Shown in pieces: positions 22,101 through 26,572 of a stretch of DNA of 64,000 bases (positions are counted from its first letter, which is position 1; each line of letters starts with the position of its first letter). Source of the stretch: CAIUPE01 sp037131735 (GTDB lineage: Bacteria > Pseudomonadota > Alphaproteobacteria > Rhizobiales > Beijerinckiaceae); the NCBI GenBank assembly GCA_037131735.1, contig JBAXQM010000008.1, positions 1 to 64,000 of the forward strand, given 5' to 3'. The translations under genes were made by a program, and so were the position numbers. The notes below the pieces were generated by a model. That model had not been told where the DNA came from and did no database searches. It worked only from the letters and a program-made list of their open reading frames with translations.

Positions 22101-23389
22101 TCAGCTGCGGATGTGACATCGCGAATGCCGACGGTGGCACTGGCGGTCACGGTGCCCTTTTCACCTTTTGTATTCACGCCAGAAAATTCGAATGCAAATA
22201 AATATTTGAAGCCTGTATAAAAGCCGTCGCTGTCTTTTGTTGTGGTCTCTGTCGGCAGCTTATAGACAAGCTTCATCGTAAACGTGTTGCCCGGACCTAC
22301 ATCCAATTGGTAATCATTGCCGCCTTTAGAGATCGCACCAATAATTTTAACACCGTCTGGTGCGGTGACGACCACTTTCGAGACAGTAACGGAGCTTGAG
22401 GGCAGCGTGATCTGTAGTGACCGCCCCGCCATTCCTGCTGGATAATCCGTGGGATCTTCGCCCCAGATTTCGTCGCCCGTCGCACTGCCGGTCAAAACTT
22501 CTTTGGTGTTTTGGACGGCATAATCAGCGTTAGAATCGGCCGCCCCCGTGCCGGTCGCACCCTTGATCAGATTACCGGATTTTGCAGTACCGACCGTTTG
22601 GAACAATTGACCGGTAACGGTCGCATCAAAGGCGAAGGATGATTTTGTCGGGTTCTCATCAATGCTTTTTGTCGGCGTAACGACAGAGGGATTGGAAATC
22701 GCATTATTGCTCGAGCCCGATGTAACGGCGCCGGCCGTAACTTCGCGAACGGGCGGAGACTGAAAATCACCCGTCTTGGTTTGCGTTTCATTTGCGCGAT
22801 TATCGTATTTACCACCCGACACGATGGGCTGCGGAGGAACGGGCGGATCACCACTGCCGATACCATCTTGTCCGGTCGCATTTTCATGCTCACCCTTCAC
22901 GGGGCCTGATGGCTTCTTCGGCAAAAAGTCGGAAGATGAGAAGTGAACCGAGGGCGTCGCATCGGCAAGCGTCACTTGGCTGATCGCCGCGATGACGGAC
23001 TGAGCGGCGACCGCCTTGCCCAAGAAGTTCAACTTCGGCGGATTTGCTCCCAGAAGACCAACCGCAAGATTGGGCAGTATCAATTTCGAGCTGTCGCTGA
23101 ACACCATCACCAGGTCGACATCGAGTGCAGCGATGTGCACATCTGACGGCGCGAAATTAAAATTTATCTCAGCAAGACCCGCCGTATCAATAACACGAAT
23201 TGTCCCTTCAGAAGGGCGCGGGACAGACGCAATGGCCTGAGACGCAATCGCGCCCGTTGTCTCGGGAACAACTGGTTGCACGATAACAGGAAGAACGCGC
23301 GGCACATTGGTGCGATCGCTGCCCGACGCAAAGTCAGGAAACGTCTCATCTACACCTGTCGACGGGCTCGTCTTCGGCTCCAAGTCCAT
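7172..23389 (-). CDS. Giant RTX (hemolysin-type calcium-binding repeat) protein, predicted type I secretion substrate
   Basis: This 5405-residue protein is about one quarter of the window. Residues 1-450 are non-repetitive: a Pro-rich start, a beta-rich segment (about 65-145), a disordered Ser/Asn/Pro stretch, and an Ig-like segment (about 325-440). From about 450 to 5275 the protein is built of repeating units of roughly 90-120 residues. Each unit combines RTX nonapeptides (GGxGNDTLxGG), a DYSYL-type strand, a beta-rich spacer, and an xNIExIIGSxxND segment. RTX repeats bind calcium and fold outside the cell. Three non-RTX jelly-roll-like modules interrupt the array. The last 130 residues lack RTX repeats and probably hold the secretion signal. 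There is no N-terminal signal peptide, as expected for type I export. A TolC-type gene starts 502 bases away in the opposite direction. Adhesin, surface-layer or biofilm roles are plausible; no enzymatic domain was recognised. Confidence 0.93.
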   Translation of the reverse strand: MDLEPKTSPSTGVDETFPDFASGSDRTNVPRVLPVIVQPVVPETTGAIASQAIASVPRPSEGTIRVIDTAGLAEINFNFAPSDVHIAALDVDLVMVFSDSSKLILPNLAVGLLGANPPKLNFLGKAVAAQSVIAAISQVTLADATPSVHFSSSDFLPKKPSGPVKGEHENATGQDGIGSGDPPVPPQPIVSGGKYDNRANETQTKTGDFQSPPVREVTAGAVTSGSSNNAISNPSVVTPTKSIDENPTKSSFAFDATVTGQLFQTVGTAKSGNLIKGATGTGAADSNADYAVQNTKEVLTGSATGDEIWGEDPTDYPAGMAGRSLQITLPSSSVTVSKVVVTAPDGVKIIGAISKGGNDYQLDVGPGNTFTMKLVYKLPTETTTKDSDGFYTGFKYLFAFEFSGVNTKGEKGTVTASATVGIRDVTSAAEQIGLDPNTGKLMVSLSRDPTGNIVNAGDGNDTVHGAAGADCIDGGDGRDRVVYDLSSDAVSVNLATGTGAKGFARGDTYINIEDVIGSDYNDTLIGNSDDNLLSGGKGDDSLVGGAGRNTLVGSAGADTLDGTDGSFDLADYSASSTGVTVDLINGTGSGGDAAGDRLINIEAVIGTAQSDLLIAGVSGSSIFGGDGNDTIDAGGTSNSTLVGGGGDNRLDYSQSSVSVSVSLAAGQDSKGNQFSNFKNIGGSTHDDTLTGDNGDNIVSGSGGNDLLIMSGGNDTLDGGTGDSDTIDYSSYNGVGGLELTLKGSTIANLSLNADIKDKVVNVENVIGTKNDDRISGDSNANSLQGGDGADTLSGNDGDDSLSGGLGADCLSGGTGNDTLDGGAGDNIAHYTYLNSVGTYVLRVAGATAITSTIGNGEIDVLQNIENILGSGGNDCIIGDNAANSLFGGNGNDTFFGSGGGDYIDGGVGDDDLADFSQRLSFANDPNGALENSSVGISVDLDRNRGQRGDADGLKIYNIEHLIGSYGDDTLSGDSQKNRLNGGDGSDSLFGNSGDDSLYGGEGNDTLKGGTGDDYLDGGNGTSDSVDYSDTGANDERVTIAGSGTSFTLQGFAANPTFGTDSLVNIEKLTLTKNADYVSLGDATSNLTLIGQGGADTILSGSGNDLIDASASISTQAVNLSGGAGNDTIIGGAALQDIIDYSYLNNTSGSVVITSSGATAFAATAYGGDTGRDTISNIEIFVGSSGNDVMDMRNATGNLTLFGNLGNDSFRGGRGNDSIDGGEGSDWVDYAFTPGGQNVTLTLLDADTNKFQVRNLSSGTWVGTDQLINVESIKLTANGDSVDLGGAKGDLTLTSGGGADTITTGSGNDFIDASVSTAAVQLSGNSGDDTLLGGTLNDTLVGGSGNDSLVGGRGADSIDGGDGFDTAGFSSETINLNFTATDSKTITVSVPIAAGIGTETLLNIEAIIGGSGNDIFDMTNVTDSTVNMSLAGNAGNDTFKSGKGSDTLAGGIGDDLYYVDSGADSVLESASAGNDTIYATGNFNLATNGVNVEQLYHRDYNNNYLATAFTGTGNALDNLIAGGTGDDLLSGAGGNDTFLYTGGNDTIDGEGVSGTGTTGTRDLVDFSLVGTTTSTGVDLTQANRIDATQDASGNWLVNILKSAGALFSSVSLLNIENITGTSGKDIFRLNEGSRNLTIDGKDESDTLDYSALANGSSTTRVSVKLNGSAAGTAVLTGTSNRTDKIYNIENVIGGKGADTFIGDGNANLLMGREGNDSIDGGDGSDTADYSYITSGTNGITVQLNTTTAAVVSGVSGDQDTLKNIENIIGSVRNDRIFGDSKDNSIFGGDGNDTLSGDAGADVLDGGGNAVGSSDMVDFTYVVGKTLSITGSSTTWLASVLGTTDQDTLSNFEAITLGKGTNIVNLSGITYAVTVDGSQAGSNSIATGSGADSLLGGGGNDSFSGGSGNDTINGGIGFDQVSYEYLNAGSSGVTVTVNSDGTFNGSVSVGDIDTLANIEAIIGSKNNDSINLSAITDATRHMSIAAGDGNNTLIGGAGNDTLYATSGNNYFFGGGGNNSMAGGAGNDTYLSNSANDSIFDSGGINTLQTNAFQTINLNDTTAGTVGAMLKAVASPDTKWALQYVGTGDFTGIGDNTGNTITAGKNTDAVTSANSHYLIGGQGQDYLLGWYGNNTISGGKIAFNVDGSLQSYDGVGGADTLIAYGGGNNTFYVLHQGDQLTVDLQGAASFGNNTANTVLNSVNLQTSIGIRNIAYLGTGAFTAVGSGDNNSIAGGSNNDCLDGFSGNDTLTGDGGDDTIIGGLGNDTIDGGLGINTLDYGYANSVNITLSAATNTTYTANVTSIIGTTTSIETDTFTNIQIINGTAGNDTINALAATDAFTLNGLGGNNSIIGGSGNDSVYASTGSDTLAGGAGSDTIDGVSASSGVDVASYSYLTNGIALTLTTAATQSFTINSATGDIDRLVNINGLMGGAGNDTLTGSIRANYLGGGEGDDLLLNGSGTTTSGVGNDTLDGGTGFDTVDYSYLNATSSRLVASASGTTFSVTVINGATTVEIDTLLNSEAVIGTNNNDLLDLNNATSDLSLSGGIGGSDTLIGGSGNDTLMGASNNPNLIASVFNAFDTSSWTRNFSTATPTTQLGPTIAGSNPTNVYQLTDFGSNAHNIGTAFTATAGVTYQETFHVKKTGGDTWVQLLFSPTSGIGSPNWVNINLKDGSTGFALSGLQQADYAINDAGNDWWSISLTGSGTANGSLSVYLGMLSGNTNSRNPSYNASTPQTILLWGGAVMGDTSDSLNGGAGNDSLFGFLGNDTLVGGAGNDTLDGGMNSDLVDYSYAPGARLVAVASSQTAVVGLSNAFSLAVGLSGTDIDRLVNIETIRLGTGDNIVDLSALTSTAYGLTVDGSQAGTDSIRGGAGADSILGGVNGDTLAGGLGNDTLQGGTGNDIADYSYLTSTANTFTLTRTNDTSWSATAAVGSDVDSLQNIEAVKLGYGLNTVNLSGMTTTGAGVTIDGSLGALDTIVTGAGNDLIIGGAFNNTLNGGAGNNTIDGSLGATNSLVGGAGNDSIIGGAANNTINGGAGNNTIDGSRGAINSLNSLTGGAGDDWIIGGRGSNTLSGGAGNNTIDGSLGAINSLVGGSGNDSIWGSINADTIIDGGGADTLRGGDGNDIYITSSGNDTIVETVNGGIDTIQTTATNIVLGSIDTANGGSANNFIENLTYTGSSTFSGTGNELDNIITGGSNSDTLDGGAGNDTIVGGSTASSYSTMFPTVTNWTVAGSAATFVSTPVSSIAGLAGTWSGLGSTVGVLTQTGGSVAHGVFYVQSTPVGAWQAQTFVVKAADLNNPWIQVTGAYLNTAIFVNFNLATGKIGNSTGINPSDTIITSLGNDWYSISVAANSLSTNGGTFWVLALGTSDVNSRYPSVANTGQTIYFASSTVQTADFGNSLTGGVGNDSLYGGVAGDTLSGGIGNDTLDGGFGRDTADYSYINSNTDYTSGITVALNGTASISVVAKAGSDEDRLANIENVIGTKYADCLVGDANTNSLQGGDGADTLIGGLGLDTLDGGNAASGNSGIDWVDYSYVGNGNTLSLGINALLSGNGGTATVSAGVDVDTLVNIENIIGSQFADTITGDGMNNSLNGLAGNDSISGGTTTSGTGNDFLLGGLGSDTIIGGDGNDTMEGNGSGQADNAALDIVSYAYLTSANSGVSVTLNGTTASLATVTSVSVNGSVTTTITTETDRLINIEGLVGSTGNDTLIGDRFTNTLFGGAGNDFLLGGAGSNTLNGGTGADTVDYSAANNNITFNIASTGTVALSGTQSDGGSFSDSVISIEGIITGSGDDTVIGDNVANYFRGNGGNDYFDGGAGIDIADYSYATNNLSVTLNYLNSATLPITSTVSIGSLDVDTLINVEGIITGSGNDTITNPQLSWNSSLFFNYFSAYAGAGNDLLQIGYGNNQTIDGGDGIDTADFSRLSSYAVSVNLATNSFAGWNGTGVQTWSQAKIFNVEYVAGTGSVDILYGDSAANSINGMGSNDTISGGLGNDTLDGGAGSNAVDYSYLDNVSAQGISLSLNAPTINFTTGQTVNGVSDTDTLINFQGIVGTKFADTLVGNNTGGTFSGGAGDDSILGGTGNDTISGGTGNDTLDGGGGNNILDYGYLQTGQTVSITFTNATSWLGNVSGGVFTSETDTLNRFNNISMFGSSAVLNFNASSLTAAQTVSGGAGADTIIGGAGNDSFSVGWGGNDTLDGGLGSDTLNLSGVNNAIYGIEAVTMTGQTGTMKGFSSTSPFNSNSSTVNFTSFEYIWLSHTNSSLGNNNGYGISDRFIGSATTSNIYIQGWGGADTLDDGGGSAMTLDGNLDNDTYYIRSATTQINDPYFGGYGNFNTVNTTLTSIDLSSTQYGAGLIISNLNYLDSANSLYTEGATWGSSGWGTTIGSGNFTGIGNDLNNVITGGTGNNSLVGGAGADTLIGNNGNDVLRGGDVTTGTDSANRHVNVNVLSSWAHYNASVTASNITTLLAPDGSTGADVVSSAANTAWHGPYLNAAIAIGTTYQFQIYAHFAPTNSAQAIQVGTGNGLSASFIALNLTSGSSVSLNSSSNANSVTALANNWYLITITGVALSSGTASGQAYVNILDSDPGISTSGSSITNTLSTVGTGKSVVLWGGTFQALDGADSLFGGAGNDTISGGNGNDTMDGGTGTNDIADYSYLTTDVTLDLSKFNSTIAFQSVSIAAGDSDLVMNFEGLIGGAGNDSLAGDTVANYLGGGAGSDTIKGDLGNDTIDGGGGYGLDIADYSYTTQSLTIALKGSTIPLAVNAGAGDQDQLINIEGIIAGNGTNSLTGDAVDNFFRGGSGLDTIFADGGNDTIDGGAGTNSLDGGDGNDMLSFLSATSGVTVSLAAQNVTASMSGGGHTDTYVNFEGIIGSQFSDTFSGTAAAETFDGGLGNDSIVGGSGNNDWLSYASLSANAGVSVRLGTYNDTTLATGGAGTDTLNGTFVGVIGSQYSDTLTGTGANETFDGGSGTASDSITGGGGIDWLNYASLIGGQGVTLTLGNYSAIPTLLYTTGAGVDSVSGTFQGAIGSIYADSITGSTLNDTIFGGAGNDTINSGRGTDESLDGGAGFDFISFASATVGVNVSLANSVMNGGGYANLSFKNFEGIIGSNSGETFGGDSNANYIFGNAGHDSISGGLGSDTISGGVNNDTLDGNGSGFGDSAGTIDIVDYSYSTDALTLTLNGSTGAISITLRANDIDSITNFEGIIGSTVADSLTGDNLANYLDGGAGNDTLVSGGGADTLLGGAGNDMLRLDWSSISLSRLDGGAGSDTISFAGSASSGTLDGSAFSGLLSNAEWLDFSNTSGSVNLQLRGDDIQKILSGSSSTSANAGTLDLKFDMSGDSLTLVGNSLYSFWQTNDVNATTGKYSDGSTLSITSTTNNFLYVFDANHTTLLATVHYQV
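9525..10050 (-). other. Embedded jelly-roll-like module 3 of the RTX protein
   Basis: About residues 4447-4622 of the giant protein contain no RTX repeats. The segment follows RGGDVTTGTDSANRHV and returns to RTX at GADSLFGGAGND. It has an early Trp (SSWAHYNA), an APDGSTGADVV strand, a GTTYQFQIYAHF strand, a NNWYLITITG strand and a final VVLWGGTFQ strand. This order (APDG-T-x-AD, G-x-x-Y-x-x-S/Q-x-Y, W-Y-x-x-S/T, WG-x-x-x) is typical of carbohydrate-binding-like jelly rolls seen in phage tail fibres and glycan-binding proteins. A glycan-binding function is inferred. Confidence 0.6.
13208..13745 (-). other. Embedded jelly-roll-like module 2 of the RTX protein
   Basis: About residues 3215-3394. 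It replaces RTX repeats between GGAGNDTIVGGSTASSY and SLTGGVGNDSLYGG. Matching strand landmarks are VTNWTVAG, WQAQTFVVKAADL, IFVNFNLATGKIG, GNDWYSISV and QTIYFASSTVQ. It is the most divergent of the three modules but keeps the Trp-Tyr strand and the same placement inside a repeat unit. Confidence 0.55.
14141..14482 (-). repeat. Near-identical tandem repeat of 111/120/111 bp inside the RTX gene
   Basis: Three back-to-back units start at 14141, 14261 and 14372, with a fourth partial unit at 14483. Unit lengths are 120, 111 and 111 bases, so each encodes 37 residues (40 in the longer one). The longer unit has an extra 9 bases from a local duplication near 14240 (encoding an added NSL). Encoded landmarks are NNTIDGSLGAINSLVGG and GNDSIIGG. 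The DNA is much more alike here than elsewhere in the array, indicating recent duplication. Confidence 0.8.
15170..15690 (-). other. Embedded jelly-roll-like module 1 of the RTX protein
   Basis: About residues 2567-2740, between GGSGNDTLMGASNNPN and SLNGGAGNDSLFG. Landmarks are FDTSSWTRNF, AGVTYQETFHVKK, WVNINLKDGSTG, GNDWWSISLTG and TILLWGGAVM. It shares this order with module 3 and, more weakly, module 2. The family resemblance is to tail-fibre or carbohydrate-binding jelly rolls. Confidence 0.6.
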
Positions 23390-23891
23390 GAGCGAAAATC
23401 ATTCCTGTGCACAATAAAGGGATTGATACGAACAGTTTGATACAACTCACGCACACCACTCTTTGTCACAAAGTCGGAACGCTCGCTATTATTACCTAGC
23501 GGCAGCCTTAACACCCTTTCTCGCCAAACGTGCGAATTTTATCTAAACCCGCATAAGTTTCAAAAAACACACTTGTCAAACCAAACAGACGATACGGGGT
23601 AACCGACGTAGATCATTGAATAATTCCTAGGATTTTGACTGCCCAAGCGTCAATCAATCCCAAGTTGTATAGGAGTATTTTTTCTCATTTATTAGAAAAT
23701 GCAGAAATAAATCGTTTCAGTGCGGGATTTTTGTCCAAGATTTGAACAAAAAATTAAGACATTCAGCGAGTCCACTCGATTCGCGGTTGATTTCCCCAAC
23801 GGAATATATTCTGTATGACGCCGATGTGTATCTTGGCCGCACTCGAAATTTATGCCACTTCCCTTGGGTCAGGTACAACTGGAAGATGTAA
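23390..23891. promoter_or_regulatory. Intergenic region between the divergent RTX and TolC-like genes
   Basis: This 502-base stretch is AT-richer than its surroundings and contains no convincing gene. It must hold the promoters for both flanking genes. For the RTX gene the best match on the minus strand is TTGACA (23579-23574), 17 bases, then TTATGC (23556-23551), with a leader of about 160 bases. For the TolC-like gene I see no convincing box pair. There is no match to the EcfG promoter pattern, so this locus is probably not directly under the neighbouring stress regulator. Confidence 0.4.
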
Positions 23892-25502
23892 ATGTGGGTA
23901 TTAAATTCGTCGAAGAGGCAATTGAGATTTACTCAGCCTTTTCAGAAATTTATCTTTTCTTTGACCATTGTCTTGAGCGTCGGCACGCTGGCGCAACCCG
24001 ATGTGCATGCTGACGAGATCACAGGCGTGACGCAAGCCTTCTCCGAGAAGGTGAAAGTGGCACAGGCAGAGAGCGCGACTCAATCGGGAAATCCACCCCC
24101 GGCGGCAAACCCAAAGAAGGCTAAGGCCGCCGCAGCCGGAAATAACCTGGCAGCGAACAAGAAGGCCAACGCGAGCGGTAAGGTCGCGTCGCGTCCCCTC
24201 CCTGATAATCTGAAAGAGGTGGTTGCCTACGCAATTTCAAACCACCCTCAGGTTGCCGTGGCCCGCGCCCGCGTGGGTGAGGCTAAAGCCGGCATTATTG
24301 TTTCGGAAGCCAATAATGGTTTCCAACTCGAAGGCTCCTTGGGACATGGCTATGGTGCTCAGAGCACAAATACGATTCCTCTTGGCAATGAATTGTTCCA
24401 ACAGCCAAATTTGGGTAACGGAAAGCGCTATGTTCTATCGCTTACCGGCAAGAAATTATTATATGATTTCGGGACGACCGAAAAAAACATCAGCCGCGCG
24501 ATGAAGTTGGCCTCGGCCGAAGAATTTAACTTGGCCGTCCGCATCAATGATATCGGTCAGGCGATGGCGCAGTCCTATCTTAATGTCGTGGAAACGCGCG
24601 ATCTCTCGCGGCTAAATAAAGACAATATCGCTGCACTTGAAGAAATCCAACAACTCGTTGAACTCAATCAAACTAACGGAAATGGCACAGTAGCTGATGT
24701 AAAGCGCGTAGAAGCCCGCCTTGTCGATGCGCGTGCGGTAGCGGCTGATAATGAAGCGGAATTACAAAATGCTCTTGATCGTTTCCAAAGACTGGTTAAG
24801 GCAGAACCGGGCGATTTAAAGCCGCTCCCTGACCTCGCCGATTATACGCCTGCGAAGGTTGAGGCAGCGATTACGCTTTTACCGCAAACAAGCCCCCGCA
24901 TTAGAGCAGACGAAATGGCGCGGCGTGCGACCGAGCTTGAAATTGAATCGAAGAAATCAAGCCTGTTACCACAAATAATGTTTCAAACAGATTCAACGCT
25001 GAAATCTTATACAGGCAGTTACTGGAATAATTTTGATGCCCAAGCCATGGTGTCGATGACCTATAAATTTGCGGATGGCGGATTGTCACAAGGTCAGATC
25101 GGCCAGGCACTTGCCCGTTTGGAACAAGACGAGCAGCGCTATAATTTCGACCGTGACGAAGCTGAAGCTGATTTAAGGAAATTCTACATTACAATCGCAT
25201 CCGCTCGTTCAAAAGCCGCAAGTTTGGCTGAAGGCGTCGAAGCCAGCCGTAAGGCACGCGGTCTCTACAAGGAACAATTCCAGGGCGGCAAACGCACGCT
25301 CTTCGAATTGCTTGATATACAAACCGCAGCTTTTAATGCTGAACGCGCGTCAATAATGAATATGTTTGAGGAGCGCCGTGCCGTTTATGGTGTACTCAGC
25401 ACCTTAGGCGTTTTTGTTGATGCGGTGAATGGTCAGCATAATACAATAATCGCTGAGGAGGCTAAAAATACTAAAGAAGTAAATAAGACAAAAACGCCTT
25501 AA
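23892..25502 (+). CDS. TolC-family outer-membrane efflux/secretion channel
   Basis: A 536-aa TolC-type protein, the outer-membrane duct used by type I secretion and efflux systems. It has a long signal peptide (hydrophobic stretch about residues 20-38, likely cleavage after VHA). An Ala/Lys/Asn-rich, probably disordered insert follows (about 60-100). The first OEP repeat begins at LKEVVAYAISNHPQVAVARA. A second long helical repeat and a C-terminal FELLDIQTAAFNAERA segment complete the two-repeat pattern. It is divergent from the giant RTX gene, so it is the natural candidate for that protein's export channel. The inner-membrane ABC transporter and membrane-fusion protein that such a system needs are not in the window. 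It converges with ecfG downstream. Confidence 0.88.
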   Translation: MWVLNSSKRQLRFTQPFQKFIFSLTIVLSVGTLAQPDVHADEITGVTQAFSEKVKVAQAESATQSGNPPPAANPKKAKAAAAGNNLAANKKANASGKVASRPLPDNLKEVVAYAISNHPQVAVARARVGEAKAGIIVSEANNGFQLEGSLGHGYGAQSTNTIPLGNELFQQPNLGNGKRYVLSLTGKKLLYDFGTTEKNISRAMKLASAEEFNLAVRINDIGQAMAQSYLNVVETRDLSRLNKDNIAALEEIQQLVELNQTNGNGTVADVKRVEARLVDARAVAADNEAELQNALDRFQRLVKAEPGDLKPLPDLADYTPAKVEAAITLLPQTSPRIRADEMARRATELEIESKKSSLLPQIMFQTDSTLKSYTGSYWNNFDAQAMVSMTYKFADGGLSQGQIGQALARLEQDEQRYNFDRDEAEADLRKFYITIASARSKAASLAEGVEASRKARGLYKEQFQGGKRTLFELLDIQTAAFNAERASIMNMFEERRAVYGVLSTLGVFVDAVNGQHNTIIAEEAKNTKEVNKTKTP

Positions 25503-25547
25503 TGAGACACAACGATTAAGCGATAAACAAGGCACTCTGAGCGAGTC

Positions 25548-26141
25548 TTAATCCATCAAAACCAAATGATCTGTCGACGACGAAGACATTTGAGTTGCCG
25601 CGGTCAGGCGCCCATCACCATCGAAGTCAGCTTCGCCTTTTAACGCCAAAAGCTCTATCAACCGCGCACGCGCGCGGTTCACGCGGCTCTTCATGGTACC
25701 CACAGCACATTTACAGATTTCCGCTGCGGCTTCATATGAAAGTCCGGAGGCACCCACCAGAATCAGCGCTTCACGCTGATCGGCTGGTAACTTTTGTAAC
25801 GCCACTTTGAAGTCGAGAAAATCCATATGTCCGGGTTGATTAGGCATAGTGGACAACCGCCCTGCCATCTCTCCGTCCGGATCGTCGACTTCGCGCCGGC
25901 GTTTGCGATACTCCGAATAAAAAATATTTCTGAGAATCGTAAAGAGCCAGGCCGGCATATTGGTGCCCGCCGTAAAAGACCCTATATTACCCCAGGCCTT
26001 CACAAGCGTTTCCTGTACAAGATCGTCTGCACGATCAGCGTTGCCACAGAGCGAAATCGCAAAAGCGCGCAAATTCGGAATCGCAGCGATCAGAGCCGTA
26101 CGAATCTCTTGGGGCGCTCGGATTTCGACAGGAGCATTCAT
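25548..26141 (-). CDS. ecfG: EcfG-type extracytoplasmic-function sigma factor (general stress response)
   Basis: A 197-aa sigma factor of the EcfG group, which directs RNA polymerase to general stress genes in alphaproteobacteria. Region 2 includes RADDLVQETLVKAW and FTILRNIFYSEYRKRRRE. Region 4 includes LPADQREALILVGASGLSYEAAAE and a CAVGTMKSRVNRARARL recognition helix. A short acidic, Ser-rich tail follows. The group designation rests mainly on context: it overlaps nepR by four bases (ATGA, translational coupling) and phyR is divergent. NepR is known to bind and sequester EcfG until PhyR competes it away. Its recognition sequence (GGAAC-N16/17-CGTT type) occurs several times close by. Confidence 0.95.
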   Translation of the reverse strand: MNAPVEIRAPQEIRTALIAAIPNLRAFAISLCGNADRADDLVQETLVKAWGNIGSFTAGTNMPAWLFTILRNIFYSEYRKRRREVDDPDGEMAGRLSTMPNQPGHMDFLDFKVALQKLPADQREALILVGASGLSYEAAAEICKCAVGTMKSRVNRARARLIELLALKGEADFDGDGRLTAATQMSSSSTDHLVLMD

Positions 26142-26356
26142 GCTTCAACCTCCTCAATGGCCTTAGCGGAAGCTTGGTCATCTGCACCCAATTGATCGAT
26201 TAGGTTTAAAAAGCGATCAGGTATGGGTTCAGCCAAAACTTCATTGTAAAGAGCCCTCAATTCCTGTCCGATATGCTGATCAATCGAGCGCACAACCGAA
26301 CGATCTCCGGCTTCGCGGACATCGGGAATTAAGGCACGACGGGGGAGCGTGTTCAT
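26138..26356 (-). CDS. nepR: NepR anti-sigma factor
   Basis: A 72-aa protein matching the NepR core: IGQELRALYNEVLAEPIPDRFLNLIDQL (split here for reference at residues about 29-56). In the known mechanism NepR holds EcfG inactive, and stress-activated PhyR binds NepR through its sigma-like domain and frees EcfG. It begins the nepR-ecfG operon and its stop overlaps the ecfG start. A candidate EcfG promoter lies 68 bases upstream, which would give positive autoregulation. The short basic N-terminus and acidic C-terminal tail are usual for the family. Confidence 0.93.
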   Translation of the reverse strand: MNTLPRRALIPDVREAGDRSVVRSIDQHIGQELRALYNEVLAEPIPDRFLNLIDQLGADDQASAKAIEEVEA

Positions 26357-26423
26357 TCATTTATCTCCATAGTCTGGATCAAGGCATCGCGATTTATACG
26401 CTACGTCAAAAAACTAAGTTGGA

Positions 26424-26448
26424 AACTCCGGACAAACCCTGAGGTTCC
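26424..26448 (-). promoter_or_regulatory. Candidate EcfG promoter for nepR-ecfG
   Basis: On the minus strand GGAAC (26448-26444) is followed after exactly 16 bases by AGTT (26427-26424). The known EcfG pattern is GGAAC-N16/17-CGTT, so one -10 base differs. It points at nepR, consistent with autoregulation of the module. Confidence 0.7.
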
Positions 26449-26507
26449 AAAAACCAAAAAATATTTCGGCAATTCGATTGATCGAGATCAAGTTTCCGTA
26501 TGGGGAT

Positions 26508-26532
26508 GGAACTTATCCTCATCTATAGAGTT
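26508..26532 (+). promoter_or_regulatory. Candidate EcfG promoter for phyR
   Basis: GGAAC (26508-26512), 16 bases, AGTT (26529-26532). It has the same spacing and same AGTT variant as the divergent nepR promoter. It lies about 40 bases before the phyR ATG. Confidence 0.7.
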
Positions 26533-26572
26533 AAATATTCGCAACCTCTATATTAGAGATCTGGAAAGTAGC

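Noticed and set aside
23470..23500. GGAAC at about 23476 as an EcfG promoter for the TolC-like gene
   Set aside because: No CGTT or AGTT occurs 16 or 17 bases downstream.
23635..23670. TTGACT followed by TTGTAT as a promoter for the TolC-like gene
   Set aside because: The spacing is 24 bases, too long for a normal promoter, and no better pair was found.
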